This document shows, piece by piece, positions 11,086 through 23,708 of a DNA stretch of 64,000 nt. This stretch comes from Niebla homalea. Lineage: Eukaryota; Ascomycota; Lecanoromycetes; Lecanorales; Ramalinaceae. Positions within the stretch are counted from its first letter, which is position 1, and each line of letters begins with the position of its first letter. Under the pieces are notes generated by a model. It ran no database searches, was not told the origin of the DNA, and saw only the letters and a program-made list of their open reading frames with translations. The stretch lies in assembly GCA_019925105.1 (NCBI GenBank), contig JAHGAU010000022.1, positions 310,001 through 374,000 on the forward strand. The letters are read 5' to 3'. Made by a program: the position numbers and the translations under genes.

Positions 11086-12900
11086 ATGGCGACGGACAAA
11101 GGGACCCCAGAGGTCCAAAACGATACGTATACGTATAGCTCTTATAATAATAAAGAAAGTATATTAAATACGATAAGTAAAAGTAACGTAATGGTTAAGA
11201 ATAAGGTAATAAACGGGCAAGTAACCTATATTAATAAAAACGGCGATAACGCGTATAGATAATATAATAATAATAAGCTGGATAATACTTAAAATAAGTG
11301 AAAAAATTAAGGTTATAAAATACGCGTATTAAAACGCGTAAAGCGCGTAATAATAATACGGAAATAATAAATAAATAAAGGGGTAAGAAAACCGGTACGG
11401 TATTAATGGTAAAAGGTATAGGCGGAGGGAAAAGGCAAAAAGACCGCGGTAAAAGTACTATTAAGGGTACATAAAAAGGAAATAAAGTTAATAAAGAAAA
11501 TAAAACTTTAAGGGATTAAAAGTAAAAAGCGGAGATAATATATTGCCTAATAAATAAAAGCGAAAAAACGGTAAAAAAAATAATAAAAACTTTAAAAAGA
11601 TTCTTTACGGAAAAGTAAAAAAATATTACGCTAGAAATCTAGCCGATACTACGGATTAAATTAAAAAGCGTAAAAAACTTTTATATAAAAGCAAAGATAA
11701 AACTAAAGGAAACGGAGTAATTATGAAGCTTTTAAGGGGCGGTAACGAAGGCATTAATAAGGGGTAAAGACAGACGTTAAGGGTTAAGTATATAAGGCAA
11801 GGGTATAAAGGCGGCGGCCTTTTAAGTGAAAGAAAGCTGGGCGATAAAGGTAATAAAAAAAATATCTATAATAAAGAATAAAGGGATAATAAAGGAGAAA
11901 GCGGCCGTATTAAGGAAAGCGAGGATAATAACAATTTATTTATTTAATAATAAGGAAAAAAACGTAATTATAAAAGTAAACTTATTATAGTTAATAAAAA
12001 CTTTTAAAATAACGACGGAACCGTTAATAAAATAAATTATTACGGTACGTAAACTATAAAGTAAAAATATTTTTTTTAATATAATATTTTTAAAAACGAA
12101 AGAAAACTTAAAAAGGTTTAAGGCTTAAATTAATAAAGAAAAATATAAGTTAATTAAGGTTTTAAGGTAATTATTTACCGTTATAGTAAATAAAATATAT
12201 TTATTACGTTTTATAGAAGTTAAAAAAAATGTTATATTAAAGAATATAGAAAAAAAAAAAAAAAAAAAAAATTTATTTAAGGCTTAAAATCATTAATTAT
12301 AAGCTTCCTTTAATAATAAAAAGATTCAACTCCTTAAAACGTATAAAGAAATACTTTATTATTATATTAAGTATAACGTTAATAAAGATATATAATAACG
12401 TCTTAAATAAAAGGATTATTAAAAAAGGATTTTTTAAAATAACTTAATTATAAAATAAGGGAATAGATATTTATTAATATTTTAAGTATTAAGGTTATAA
12501 ATATATTATTATAAAATATTTTAATATTGTAAAATAAACGGTTTACGTTAAAAGCTATAATACCTATAAATATATAGAGTTAATAATTAAGGGGCTTATA
12601 AAAGATATACTTAAATATACTATATATAATAAAGAGGGATATTTAGTATAAGATTCTAAATATATAATAAAAGTTAAGGAAATTAAACATAAGGAAACCC
12701 GGATAACCATAAAAATCTAACGGTATAATACGTATAAGATTAGTTTAACGGGTTAATTAAAGGTAGCCTTAAGACGTAAATTTAATTAACCAGATAATAA
12801 AAGATAAATAACGGTAACGGATAAAATAAAAAAAAGGAAGCTTTTTATATTCCTAACCTTAAGGGCCAGCTGCCTTATATCTTTAATAATAACCGGGAAG
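11086..12900 (+). pseudogene. LINE copy A ORF1 (gag-like)
   Basis: Opens MATDKGTPEVQNDTYTYSS, a start shared by copies B, E, F, G and H, and is open to 11262 before the first stop. The rest is Lys/Gly/Asn-rich with many TAA codons. LINE ORF1 proteins coat element RNA, but I see no clear zinc knuckle here. The ATG at 11086 is chosen over the in-frame GTG at 11080 because sequence similarity among copies starts at the ATG. The 3' limit is approximate. Confidence 0.75.
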
Positions 12901-12959
12901 GTATTAAGTTAAAAAACGCTTAATTTCAATAAGAAGCCCGTAACTTAAACGGGTATAAA

Positions 12960-15900
12960 AAAAAGCTTTTATAAAGGTTAATATATAATATATTAACGCT
13001 TTTAAAAGTAATATAATATAACGTCCGTAATAAAAGAATTAAAGTAATAATATTAATATTTAAATTTAAAGAAATTAAAAACGTTAATATTATAATAATA
13101 TAAGAATTACCGTATAACTTATATATATATTTATTTATTAATCCGGGGAAAGGTTTTATTTAACCTTTAAAAGGAATAAAATAACCAGAATATACTTTTT
13201 TATAAATAAGTAACTTAACGTAAATAACTAAGATATTACTTATTATAATAAAAACTTTTATATATTCCGTATTATAAAGAAAAAGGACTTAAAGGGCGAC
13301 TTTAATATTTATAACGTATACAATCCGCCGCCGGTTAATAGGGAAAAACCTTTTATAATATTATTACTTAAAAGGGTTTTAATTACCTTAAATAAATATA
13401 TATTACTTAAAGACTTTAACCTATATTATTATATATAAAATAAAGAAAAGCATACGATAAATTACGTTAAATCGGATAACCTATTAATAATTATTATTTA
13501 GGTTAATTTTTTATTATTAATATTATAAAGGACTATTACGTAAGAAAGTTATAAGTTTAAGATAATAATTAATTTAATCTTTAATATAAAAAGGGTTACC
13601 GGCGTAATTATAATATATAGGTTATAAAAGGACTTAAAATATAACTCGGATTATATACCGATATAAATAAGCCTGGATTAAACCGTTAATATGACCTTAT
13701 TATTACCGGTAAAAAAGGCGTAAAAAACGGTTAAAAAAATAAAGGTTTATATAAAAACGGAGGAAACAATAGTATAATTTATAAACCTTCCTTAACTAAA
13801 TAATAAAGATTGGATCGACCTTTTTATAAAGTGAATAATAAAGGCATTAAATAAGGTAATTAACGAAATAATCTTAATAACGAAGCTTTCTTAAAGAGTT
13901 TAAATTTATTAAAATAAAAAATATATAACCGCGACCGTAAAAATAAAAAAATTAATTAAATAAATTTTTAAATATAAAAATTAAGAAATACTTAATTAAT
14001 TAAGGATTACTTAAAAAAAAGATTATTAAAAAGGTTAAGTAAATATACTTTTAATTTATAGTATACAACTTAATAATTTCATTTTATAATATTTAAAAGT
14101 TAACGAAATATAATAAAGAATAAAGTAGGAAATTAAAGTTTATCTTTAAATTCCCGCCCCTTAAAAAACTTAATAATATATTAATTAATATTTTTAACGG
14201 TAAGATTAAAGCCCTTAAAAAACATTTTTCCCCTTTCCGTTAAGTTAATTTAAACGATATTAATAATATTACGTACTTTAACCCCGTATTAATAAATAAA
14301 ATAATAAATAAGATATAATAATTAAAACAAATAATAAATTAAAGAAAAATAAAGCCTTAAGATTAAATAAGATTCCTAATAAATTCATATTAATAATAAC
14401 CTTATTATTTAAGAGAGTTTTTATTTATTTCTTTTAAATATATTTAAATATCGGCTATTATTTACGTAAGTTTAAAGAAATAAAAATAATTATTTTTAAG
14501 AAGCTTATTAAGCCGGATTACTTTAAAGTAAAGTCTTATAAACTTATTATATTCCTTTATATATTAAGGAAAGCCTTAAAAACGGTAATAATAAAGATCC
14601 TTAATAATTATATAAAGAATTACGGACTTTTCTCCGATTAATAAATAAAAATAAAGAAAAATCGGTTAATAAAAATAGCCTTTAAAGGATTAATCGACGG
14701 TATATATACGGTATAAAATTACGGGAAGAAATATATTATAAGTCTTTTTTCTTTTAATATTAGAAATATTTTCAATAAAATAAATTATTAAAAGTAATTA
14801 TATAATTTAAAAAAGAAAAGAATATTATTCTTTTTAATTAAGTATATAAAGAATTTCTTAAACGATTAAATTATATTAATTAACCTAGAATAAAAAATAA
14901 GCTTAATAAAGCCCGTTATAATAAGGATTCCTTGAAGATTGTTTATTTCTTTTATATTATTCTTATTTTTTAATAATTTATTAATCGAAAAGCTTATTAA
15001 ATTAAAATAAAAAGTTTAAGTTAAAAACTTTATTAACGATATTTATCTTTTAATTTATAATACTTTTATACGTATAAATTATTTAGAATTAAAATAAACT
15101 TATAAAGTTTATCTTCGGTAAGCGAGAACTTACGGGGTTTAATTTATATTATATAAATATAAGCTTATTTATATAATTAAAAGTTTAAAATTATATAATA
15201 TAATAATTATAATAAACTTAAATAAAATTATAATAAAGCCGGATATTAATATTAAAGTCCTTAACCTTTAAGTAAATAGGAAGCTCAATTAAAAGGATTA
15301 TATAAGAAAAATCTAAAAGAAAATAACTTTATAAGAAAAAGGCCTTATTTATTTTATTATATCGATATAAAGAGTTACGTTATAAAAGGCCCGGATTATT
15401 TATTAAGCTGTAATAAAGTTAACTATAATATATATTACGGTTATTTAATATATATTTAAGGGTACTCGGGATATAAAAAAAAAGCTTATTTAAATATTAT
15501 AAAAAGTTTAAAACTAATATTTAAGAATAATTAATAATACTTATAAAATAACCTTTATCTTAATATTAAAATCTAAGGTTTTTATATTATTAATTAAGGT
15601 CTTATTAAATTAAATAGTTACTTAAATAAGGTTAAAGAAATATATATATTTAATCATAATAATAAAAAACGGGTGGATCCGTTAAAATCTTAATAAATTT
15701 TAAGTTAAAAAAAGTAAATTAAAGATATTTATCCCCTTTCCTATTAAAATAAAGTAAAAATAAACTAAGAAAGAAATTAACTTTACTGGTATCCCAGAAA
15801 TTAATTTAAGCGTATAGAAACTTCCATTAAATATTAAAAAATTAAGATTAAAAGGATTTAAAGAATAAAAATTATAATAATCGGTTTATAAGTTATAATA

Positions 15901-16735
15901 AAATGGATTAAGCGTTAACGGAGGTATAAGGACTTTATACCTTAAGTTTATTATTATTTAGCTCTTAACGATAAAAAGATTATTAATAAGTATTTCTGCC
16001 GTTATAATATTATAAAAAAAAAGTAATAATATATTAACGATTTAATTTTAAACAGATAAAAACGGTTTAATTTACTTCCTATTTACTATATATACCGGAA
16101 ATTAAATAAACACCGGATATAAATTTAAATAAAGAAAGTAAAACGCTATATATATCTTTATTTCTTATTTTTTATTTACGGAAATTAAGTTAAAACTTAT
16201 AATAAAAATTAATATTTATAAACACCGTTAAATATTATTTATAAAGTAAAATATCCGGGTAATTATTAAGTTTATAATATTTACCGGATTATTATTATAA
16301 TTTTACTTTACTATAAAGATAAATAAAATTATTAAAAACCTTATAAAGAAAACTTATTACCGGTTAAGGAAAAAAAGAAAACGGAAATTAATTACGTTAA
16401 TTATATAAACCGGAAAGTATCTTTTATAATTATAAAGATATAATAATAAACGTTTATTAAAAGTCTTTAAAGGAATTAACGGTAATAATAAAGTAAGAAA
16501 AATATATATTAAATATATAAATATTAATAAGGATATTTAAAGGTATTATATAAAATTAAAGTAATATAAGTATATAAAGGAATAAAAAAGCAATAAGTTT
16601 AAATATAACCCTTATAAGGATACGGTTATAATATTATAGATTTTCTTAAGGAAGTTAGAATATAAAAAGTATATAAATAAATTATTATTCTTTAAACGGC
16701 TATTAATATCCTTTACCTTAAAGGATAAAGGGTAA
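12960..16735 (+). pseudogene. LINE copy A ORF2: endonuclease and reverse transcriptase
   Basis: Domains in order. APE-type endonuclease: NVNIIII*E near 13080-13106 (family DIIAIQE), GDFNIYNVYNPPP from 13295, and SDYIPI at 13646-13663 (family SDHxPI). Reverse transcriptase: NKLKKNKALRLNKIPNKF from 14333, then KLIKPDYFKVKSYKLI near 14500, a near match to KPGKPDYTKPKSYRPI. Catalytic FxDD reads FINDIY at 15029. The frame ends YKKYINKLLF... TAA at 16733-16735. Relative to copies E and G there is a one-base loss near 13143-13153 that shifts the endonuclease frame, besides many RIP-type stops. Start is approximate. Confidence 0.88.
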
Positions 16736-16889
16736 AGGCCTAATAAATACCGGTTTTTATTTTAACGTTATAAGTATCAGGTTTTTACGGTTATTAATAA
16801 GGCTAAAAGGCCACGTATTAAGGAACGCCGAAATTAGCTTAGCTAGATCCGTAGTATAAATCAATCAATCAATCAATATTTATTATTCG

Positions 16890-18112
16890 TTCTATAAAAA
16901 GGTCGATTTACTCTTTATTATTTAACCGTAAAAGGTCCGTAAACCGGGTTACCGCTTCCTCCGCCTTTATATATACCTCGGCTTCTTTAATCGTCTTTTA
17001 TACTTTTCTTATCGGTGGTAATAAAGTCGTATTAATAGTTTAATTTAAGGTTATTTATATCGGTGTATAATTTAAGTTATATTTTAAATCTTTATAAAGC
17101 CTATATATTATTACCGTATTAATAACCCTTTTTATATTAAAGGTTAAGTTAATCGTTATCTTAAATTTACGATTTTCTTATATAATAATCCTTTATAATA
17201 TCAAAAGTAAAAGGTTAACCCGCGTAATAATTATTAATAAGTCTTCCGATTTAATATAATTTATTATATATCCTTCCTTATTCTATATATAATAATATAG
17301 GTTAAAATCCTTTAATAATATATATTTACTTAATATAAATAAGATATCTTTAAGTAACGGTATTATAAAGGGCCCTTTCCTATTAAACGGCAATAAATTA
17401 TATATATTATAAATATTAAGGTTCTTTTTTAGGTTTCCCTTTTTTATAATACGGAGGGTATATAGGTTTTTATTATAATAATTAACGTCCTAGTTATTTA
17501 CGTTAAGTTTCTTATTTATAAAGAAATATATTTTAATTATTTTATTGCCTTTAAAAATTAAATAAAACCCCTTTTTTAGATTAATAAATAAATATATATA
17601 TAAACTATATAATAATTCCTATATAGTTATTACGTTGATTTCCTTTATTTCCTTAAACTTAAATATCGGTAATATTATTTTAATTATTTTACCGCGGACG
17701 TTATATTATATTACCCTTAAGAGTATTAGTATATTATTTATTAACTTCTATAAGAACTTCTTTTTTAATGCCCGTTTAAGCTATAAGTTTTTTATTAAAA
17801 CCAAGTATCTTTTAACTTAATATTTTCCCGGTTATTATTATCGATTTAAGGCGGTTAGCTTTTAAAATTAATATTATAAAAAGCTTCCTTTTCTTTACTT
17901 TATCCGTTACTATTATTTACCCTTCCTTATTTAATTAACTTAATTCGCGCCTTAATATTATCTTTAATTACCTCGTTAACCCCGATTTATCTGAATTATA
18001 ACGTTAAATTTTAACTATAATTTTTATTTCTTTCTACTGGATTTCCTTAACCTTAATAATACACTTAAATTCTTAAGTTAAGTAATTATCCTTATTATAT
18101 ACGGTATATTTT
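16890..18112 (-). pseudogene. LINE copy B ORF2 endonuclease end and ORF1 tail
   Basis: Continuation of copy B after the copy A insertion. Sequence matches the equivalent stretch of copies C, F and H. About 16890-17800 corresponds to the endonuclease half of ORF2; the remainder is the end of ORF1. Interrupted at 18112 by copy C. No useful open frame remains. Confidence 0.8.
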
Positions 18113-18255
18113 GATTGATTAATTGATTGATTTATATTACGGGTCTAGTTAAGCTAATTCCGGCGTTCCTTAATATACGGCCTTTTAACCTTATTAATAA
18201 CCGCAAAAACCTGATACTTATAACGTCAGGGTAAAAACCGGCGTTTACCAGGCCT

Positions 18256-20156
18256 TTACCCTTTATTCCTTAAGGTAAAAGATATTAATAACCGTTTAAA
18301 AAATAATAATCTATTCGTATATTTCTTGTATTTTAATTCCCTTAAGAAAATCCATAATATTACGATTATATCTTTATAAAGGTTACCCTTAAACTTATTG
18401 CTTTTCCGCTCTTTTACATATTTGTATTATTTTAACTTTACATAATACCTTTAACTATCCTTATTAATATTTATATATTTAATATATACCCCTTTTATAT
18501 TATTAATATTTATATATTTAATATATACCCCTTTTATATTATTATTGCCGTTAACTTTTTTAAAAACTATTAATAAGTGTTTACTATTATATTTTTATAA
18601 TTATAGAAAATACTTTCCGGTTTATATAATTAATATAACCGGTTTCCGTTTCTTTTTTTCTTTAATTAATAATAAGCTTTCTTTATAAAGTTTTCGGTAA
18701 CCTTATTTATCTTTATAATAAAGCTGAATTATAATAATAATCCGGTAAATATTATAAACTTAATAATTACCCGGATACTTCGCTTTATAAATAATATTTA
18801 ATGATAATTATAAATATTAATTTTTATTATAAGTTTTAACTTAATCTCTATAAATAAAAAATAAAAGATAAAAACGTATATAACGTTCTATTCTCTTTAT
18901 TTATATTTATATTTAACGTTTATCCGACCTTTAATATATATAATAAATAAGAAATAAATTAAATTATTCTTATCCGTCCGGAGTTAAATCGTTAATATTT
19001 TATTACTTTTTTTTTTATAATATTATAATAACGGAAATACTTATTAATAATCTTTTTATTATTAAGAGTTAAATAATAATAACCTTAAAATATAAAATCT
19101 TTATATTTCTATTAATATTTAATTTATTTTATTATAGCTTATAAAGTAATTCTTATAATCTTTATTCTTTAAATCCCCTTAATTTCGGTTTCTTTTACGT
19201 TTAATAAGAATTTATATATATTTAAATTAACCTTTAAAATAGCGGTAAAGTTATTTTTCCTTAACTTATTCCTTTTTTATCTTAATAGGAAGGGGGATAG
19301 GTATCTTTAGTTTATTCTTTTTAACTCAAGGCTTATTAAGATTCTAATAAATCCGCCCGTATCCTATTATAATAATTAAGTATATATATCTTTTTAATTT
19401 TACTTAAGTAATTATTTAATTTAATAAAACTTTAATTAACGGTATAAAAACCTTAAACTTTAATACCGGAATAAAGATTACTTTATAAGTACCGTTAATT
19501 ATTCTTCAATACCGGTTTTAGACTTTCTATAATATTTAAATAGGCTTTTTCCTATATCCTGAAGTACCTTTAAGTATATATTAAATAGCCGTAACGTATA
19601 TTATAATTAACTTTATTACGGTTTAATAAATAATCCAGGTTTTCTATAACGTAATTTCCTATATTAATACGGCGAGATAACTAAGGCCTTTTTCTTATAA
19701 AGTTATTTTTTTTAAACCTTTCTTATATAATCCTTTTAATTTAGCTTTTTATTTACTTAAAGATTAAAGACTTTAATATTAATATCCGGCTTTATTATAA
19801 CTTTATTTAAGTTTATTATAGTTATTATATTATATAACTTTAAACTTTTAATTATATAAACGAACTTATACTTATATAACGTAAATTAAGCCTTATAGGT
19901 TTTTACTTATTAAAGATAAACTTTATAACCCTATTTTAATTCCGGATTATATATATAAAAATATTATAAATTAAGAGATAAACGTTATTAATAAAGTTTT
20001 TAACTTAAAGCTTTTATTTTAACTTAACGGGTTTTTTAATTAATAAATTATTAAAGAATAAAAATAATATAAAAGAAATAAGCGATCCTTAAGGAATCCC
20101 CGTTATAACGGACTTTGTTAGGTTTATCTTTTATTTTAGGTTAATCGATGTAACTT
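18256..20156 (-). pseudogene. LINE copy C ORF2, C-terminal part
   Basis: From the ORF2 stop (TTA at 18256-18258 on the plus strand) to the SINE-like insertion. Holds the RT catalytic region near 19980, where the FxDD motif again reads F-I-N-N. Matches copies B and F throughout. Confidence 0.82.
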
Positions 20157-20882
20157 TGATTGATTGATTAATTTATATACGAGTCTAGCTACTTTAAGTT
20201 AATTTCGGCGTTTTATAATGCTGGTAATTAAGTTACGGTTATTTTAATATTTATATTTATTTTAAACTTATTACTTTAATTTTAAAAGGAAAAGGAAACT
20301 ATAATCGGCTAACTTAACCTTAACTTACCTTAAATACTAACCTGATTTAAATAAAAACCTCTCTTCCGTAGTTATTTACCTTAATATTATAATTAAGTTT
20401 TTTACGTTAACTTAATTAAGATTAATAATTACCTTAAATCCTTAATTTATTATTTCTGTTAAGAATCCTTTACTTTTTAACGTTATAATCCGTAATAAGG
20501 ATTTAATAATAATATTAAGCTTAATCGGGGGAGGCGGCTTTAATTATATTACTTTATTTCTTTTAATATTTAAATTTCGTTTTCAATATTTTATTATATG
20601 GTTTTTCAGATTAACCTTATTTAATCTTAACTTTAATTTTTTAACGTTAAATCCCCGTAACCCTTTTTTAACGGCTTTATATGGTAACTAAGCTTATTTA
20701 GGGTTAATAACAGGCACCGGTAAATCGTTAAATATTTATTGTTACTTTATTTATATTAATTATATAACTTACCGGATAAGGTTTAAGGGCTCTTAATGAA
20801 ATCATCCCCCACCCTTAAAATGTTCAATTATTCTGTAGGTTATCTTCTGCACTTAAAAATGCTATTCCGCCACGCTCGCCCC
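20157..20882 (-). mobile_element. 726-bp SINE-like non-autonomous retroelement S1
   Basis: Inserted in copy C with a perfect 13-bp target duplication ATCGATGTAACTT (20144-20156 and 20883-20895). Read on the minus strand it starts GGGGCGAGCGTGGCGG and ends with about 50 bp like the LINE tail (AACGCCGAAATTA... then ATCAATCAATCA). There is no ORF. TGGCGGAATAG near its start (20862-20872) fits a pol III A box (TRGYNNARNNG); no convincing B box is seen. Its head recurs at 35422. The shared tail suggests mobilisation by the LINE machinery, as for SINE/LINE pairs. It could instead be an internally deleted LINE of another family. Confidence 0.8.
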
Positions 20883-20895
20883 ATCGATGTAACTT

Positions 20896-23324
20896 AATTA
20901 CTTAAGAAACTTTTCATTTATTCAATTAAAAAGGGTAATATTCCCCTTTTCCTTAAGTTATATAATAATTTTTAATAATTTACCTTATTAAAGGCACTTA
21001 TAATATTAAAAAAAAGAAAACTTATAATATGCTTTTTCCCGTAACCTTATACCGTATATATACCATCGATTAATCTTTTAAGGGCTATTTTTATTAATTA
21101 ATTTCTTCTTATTCTTATTTATTAATTTAAAAAGAAGTTTATAGTTTTTATATAATCGTTAAGGATCTTCATTATTACCATTTTTAAGGTTTTCCTTAAC
21201 GTATAAAAAAGTATAATAAATTTATAAGATTTTATCTTAAAGTAATCCGGCTTAATAAACTTCTTAAGGATAATCGTTTTTATTTCTTTAAACTTACGTA
21301 AATAATAATTAACGTCGAAATATACTTGAAAAAGATAAATAAAAACCATCTTAAACGGTAAGGTTATTATTAATAAAAATTTATTGGGAATCTTATTTAA
21401 TCTTAAAGCTTTATCCTTTTTTAATTTATTAATCACTTTAATTATTATATTTTATATTATTATTTTATTTATTAATACGGAATTAAAGTATATAACGCCG
21501 TTAATATCGTTTAGGTTAATTTTTAACGGAGGAAAAAAATACTTTGTTAAGGGCCTCGATTTTACCGTTAAAGGTATTAATTAATATATTATCGGGTCTT
21601 TTAAAAAGCGGGAATTTAATTATAAACTTTAATTTCCCATTTTATTCTTTATTATATTTTATTAACTTTTAAATACTATAAAGTAAAACTATTAAGTTAT
21701 ATATTATAAACCGAAAGTATATTTATTTAATTTTCTTAATAATTTTTTCCTTTTCTTTTTAAATAACCCTTAATTAATTAAATATCTCTTAATTTTTATA
21801 CTTAAAAATCTACTTAATTAACCTTTTTACCTTTATAATTATAATTATATATCCTTTATAATAATAAATTTTAATTCTTTAAAAAGGCTTTATTATCGGG
21901 ATTATTTTATTAATTATTTTATTTAATACCTTTATTATTTACTTTATAAAGAAGTTTATCCGGTCTTTATTATTTAATTAAAAAAGGTCCGTAAATTATA
22001 TTATTATTTCCTCCGCTTTTATATAAATCTTTACTTTCTTAACCGTTTTTTACGCTTTTTTTACCGGTAATAATAGGGTTATATTAACGGTTTAATTTAA
22101 GGTTATTTATATCGGTATATAATCCGAGCTATATTTTAAGTCCTCTTATAGCCCGTATATAATAATTATATTAATAATACCTTTTAAGTTAAACGTTAGG
22201 TCGATTATAATCTTAAATCTTTAACCTTTTTATATTATAATCCCTTTTAATGTTAATAACGTAAAATCGGATTAAGTAATAGTTATTAATAATTCTTTAA
22301 ACTTAACGTAATTAATTATATACTTTTTTTCATTTTATTTAATATAATAAAGATTAAAGTTTCTTATTAAAAGGTATTCACCGGGTACGGCTATAATATC
22401 CTTAAGTAATAAAATTATAAAAGGCTTTTTTTTTATTAACCAGTAGCGGATTATATACGTTATAAATATTTAAGTTTCCTTTAATATTTTTTTTTATATA
22501 ATTTAAAGTATATATAAATTCATTCTATAATAAATAATATCTTAATTATTTATATTTAACCTTTTATTTATAAAGAAATATATTTATATTATTTTAGTTC
22601 TTTTAAAAACTGGGTAAAAACCATTTCCTGGGTTTATTAAAAAGCATATATATAAATTATACGGCAGCTTTTATATTATTATAATATTAATATCCTTTAT
22701 TTCCTTAAATTTAAATATTAATATTATAATTTTAATTACTTCTTTACGTAGGTCATATTATATTACCCTTAAAAGTATAAACGTATTATATATTAATTTC
22801 TATTAAGTTCTGCCCGTTAACTTTTATTTATATAAACGGTTTTTTTTAAAACCGAATATTATTTATTTTAATTTTTTTATTATAAGGATTATCCCGATTA
22901 AGCGGTTGGCCTTAAAGGTTAATATTATTATAAACTTCCTTTTTTTTATATTATTGGTTATTACGCTTTATCCTTTTTCATTTAATAGGCTCCGTTTACG
23001 TCTTAAGACTGTCCTTAATTATTTTGCCGATCCAGATTTATATAAATTATAACGTTAAATTTTAATTATTATTTTAATCTTTTTACGTTAAGTTTCCTTA
23101 ACCCTTATTATATATTATAAATCCTACGTTAAGTAATTATTATTTTTATATACCGTATATTTCGGTATATTTTTAATTAAAATTTTTATTATTAAGTTCA
23201 TATATTTATACGTATTATACCCTCCGGCGTATACCGTATATTTTATATTATTAAGGTACCTTATAATAATATATTTATACCCTTAATATTTAAAGTATTA
23301 ATAAATATCCGCCGCTTAATTTTG
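20896..23324 (-). pseudogene. LINE copy C ORF2 N-terminal part and ORF1 end
   Basis: Continuation of copy C, homologous to the corresponding parts of F and H. Contains the RT fingers (21122-21436, described separately), the endonuclease half of ORF2 to roughly 22900, then the end of ORF1. Interrupted at 23324 by the short LINE fragment D. Confidence 0.82.
21122..21436 (-). pseudogene. Open 104-codon stretch of copy C reverse transcriptase
   Basis: Best-preserved RT frame in the window, without a stop. It begins MINKLKKDKALRLNKIPNKF, matching the Tad1/LINE INKLKKDKAPGPDGIPN block with the Pro-Gly-Pro-Asp changed, and continues IIKPDYFKIKSYKFI-like (family KPDYTKPKSYRPI). Fingers and start of palm only; the catalytic aspartates lie downstream in the frame and are lost. 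Survival of the frame seems to be chance rather than function. Confidence 0.85.
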
Positions 23325-23694
23325 ATTGATTGATTGATTGATTGATTTATACTACGGGTCTAGCTAAGTTAATTCCGGCGTTCCTTAATACGCGGCCTTT
23401 TAGCCTTATTGGTAACCGTAAAAACCTGATACTTATAACGTTAAAGTAAAAACCGGCGTCTACTAGGCCTCTACCCTCTATCCCTTAAGGTAAAGGATAT
23501 TAACAGCCGTCTAGAGAATAATAATCTATTTATATACTTTTTATATTTTAACTCCCTTAAGAAAATCCGTAATATTACGACCGTATCCTTATAGGGGCTA
23601 TCCCCAGGTTCGTTGCTCTTCCGCTCCTTTATACATCTATACTGCCCCAACCTTATATAACACCTCTGAATGTCCTCACCAACACTCACGCGCT
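23325..23694 (-). mobile_element. 370-bp 5'-truncated LINE insertion D, nearly unmutated
   Basis: Inserted in copy C with a 14-bp duplication CGCCGCTTAATTTT (23311-23324 and 23695-23708). Tail of five TTGA units at the left. Only the last 370 bp of the LINE are present, as from incomplete reverse transcription. Unlike every long copy it keeps many CpA and GC-rich stretches, probably because it is shorter than the length RIP needs. It therefore shows the near-original family 3' end. Confidence 0.93.
23471..23689 (-). pseudogene. Intact C-terminal end of LINE ORF2 in fragment D
   Basis: Open frame over the coding part of D, ending LLISFTLRDRG then TAG. Residues such as YRCIKERKSNEPGDSPYKD correspond in copy A to YKYIKE*KSNKFKYNPYKD, so this is the undamaged C-terminus of ORF2. 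It has no promoter or upstream domains and is a truncated remnant. The 3' untranslated part between the stop and the TTGA tail is about 145 bp. Confidence 0.82.
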
Positions 23695-23708
23695 CGCCGC
23701 TTAATTTT

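Larger units (their letters stand above)
11080..16876 (+). mobile_element. LINE copy A (Tad1-like), full length
   Basis: Uninterrupted 5.8-kb element inserted into copy B in opposite orientation. Perfect 13-bp target duplication TATTTATTATTCG at 11067-11079 and 16877-16889. Starts six bases before the ATG and ends in four TCAA units at 16861-16876. Two ORFs in the usual Tad1/LINE order. As the only unbroken copy in nest 1 besides E it is the best guide to family layout. Confidence 0.94.

Noticed and set aside
17635..17820. Plus frame of 61 codons in copy B, and 66-codon frame at 21384-21584
   Set aside because: Antisense to LINE ORF2/ORF1 and low complexity.
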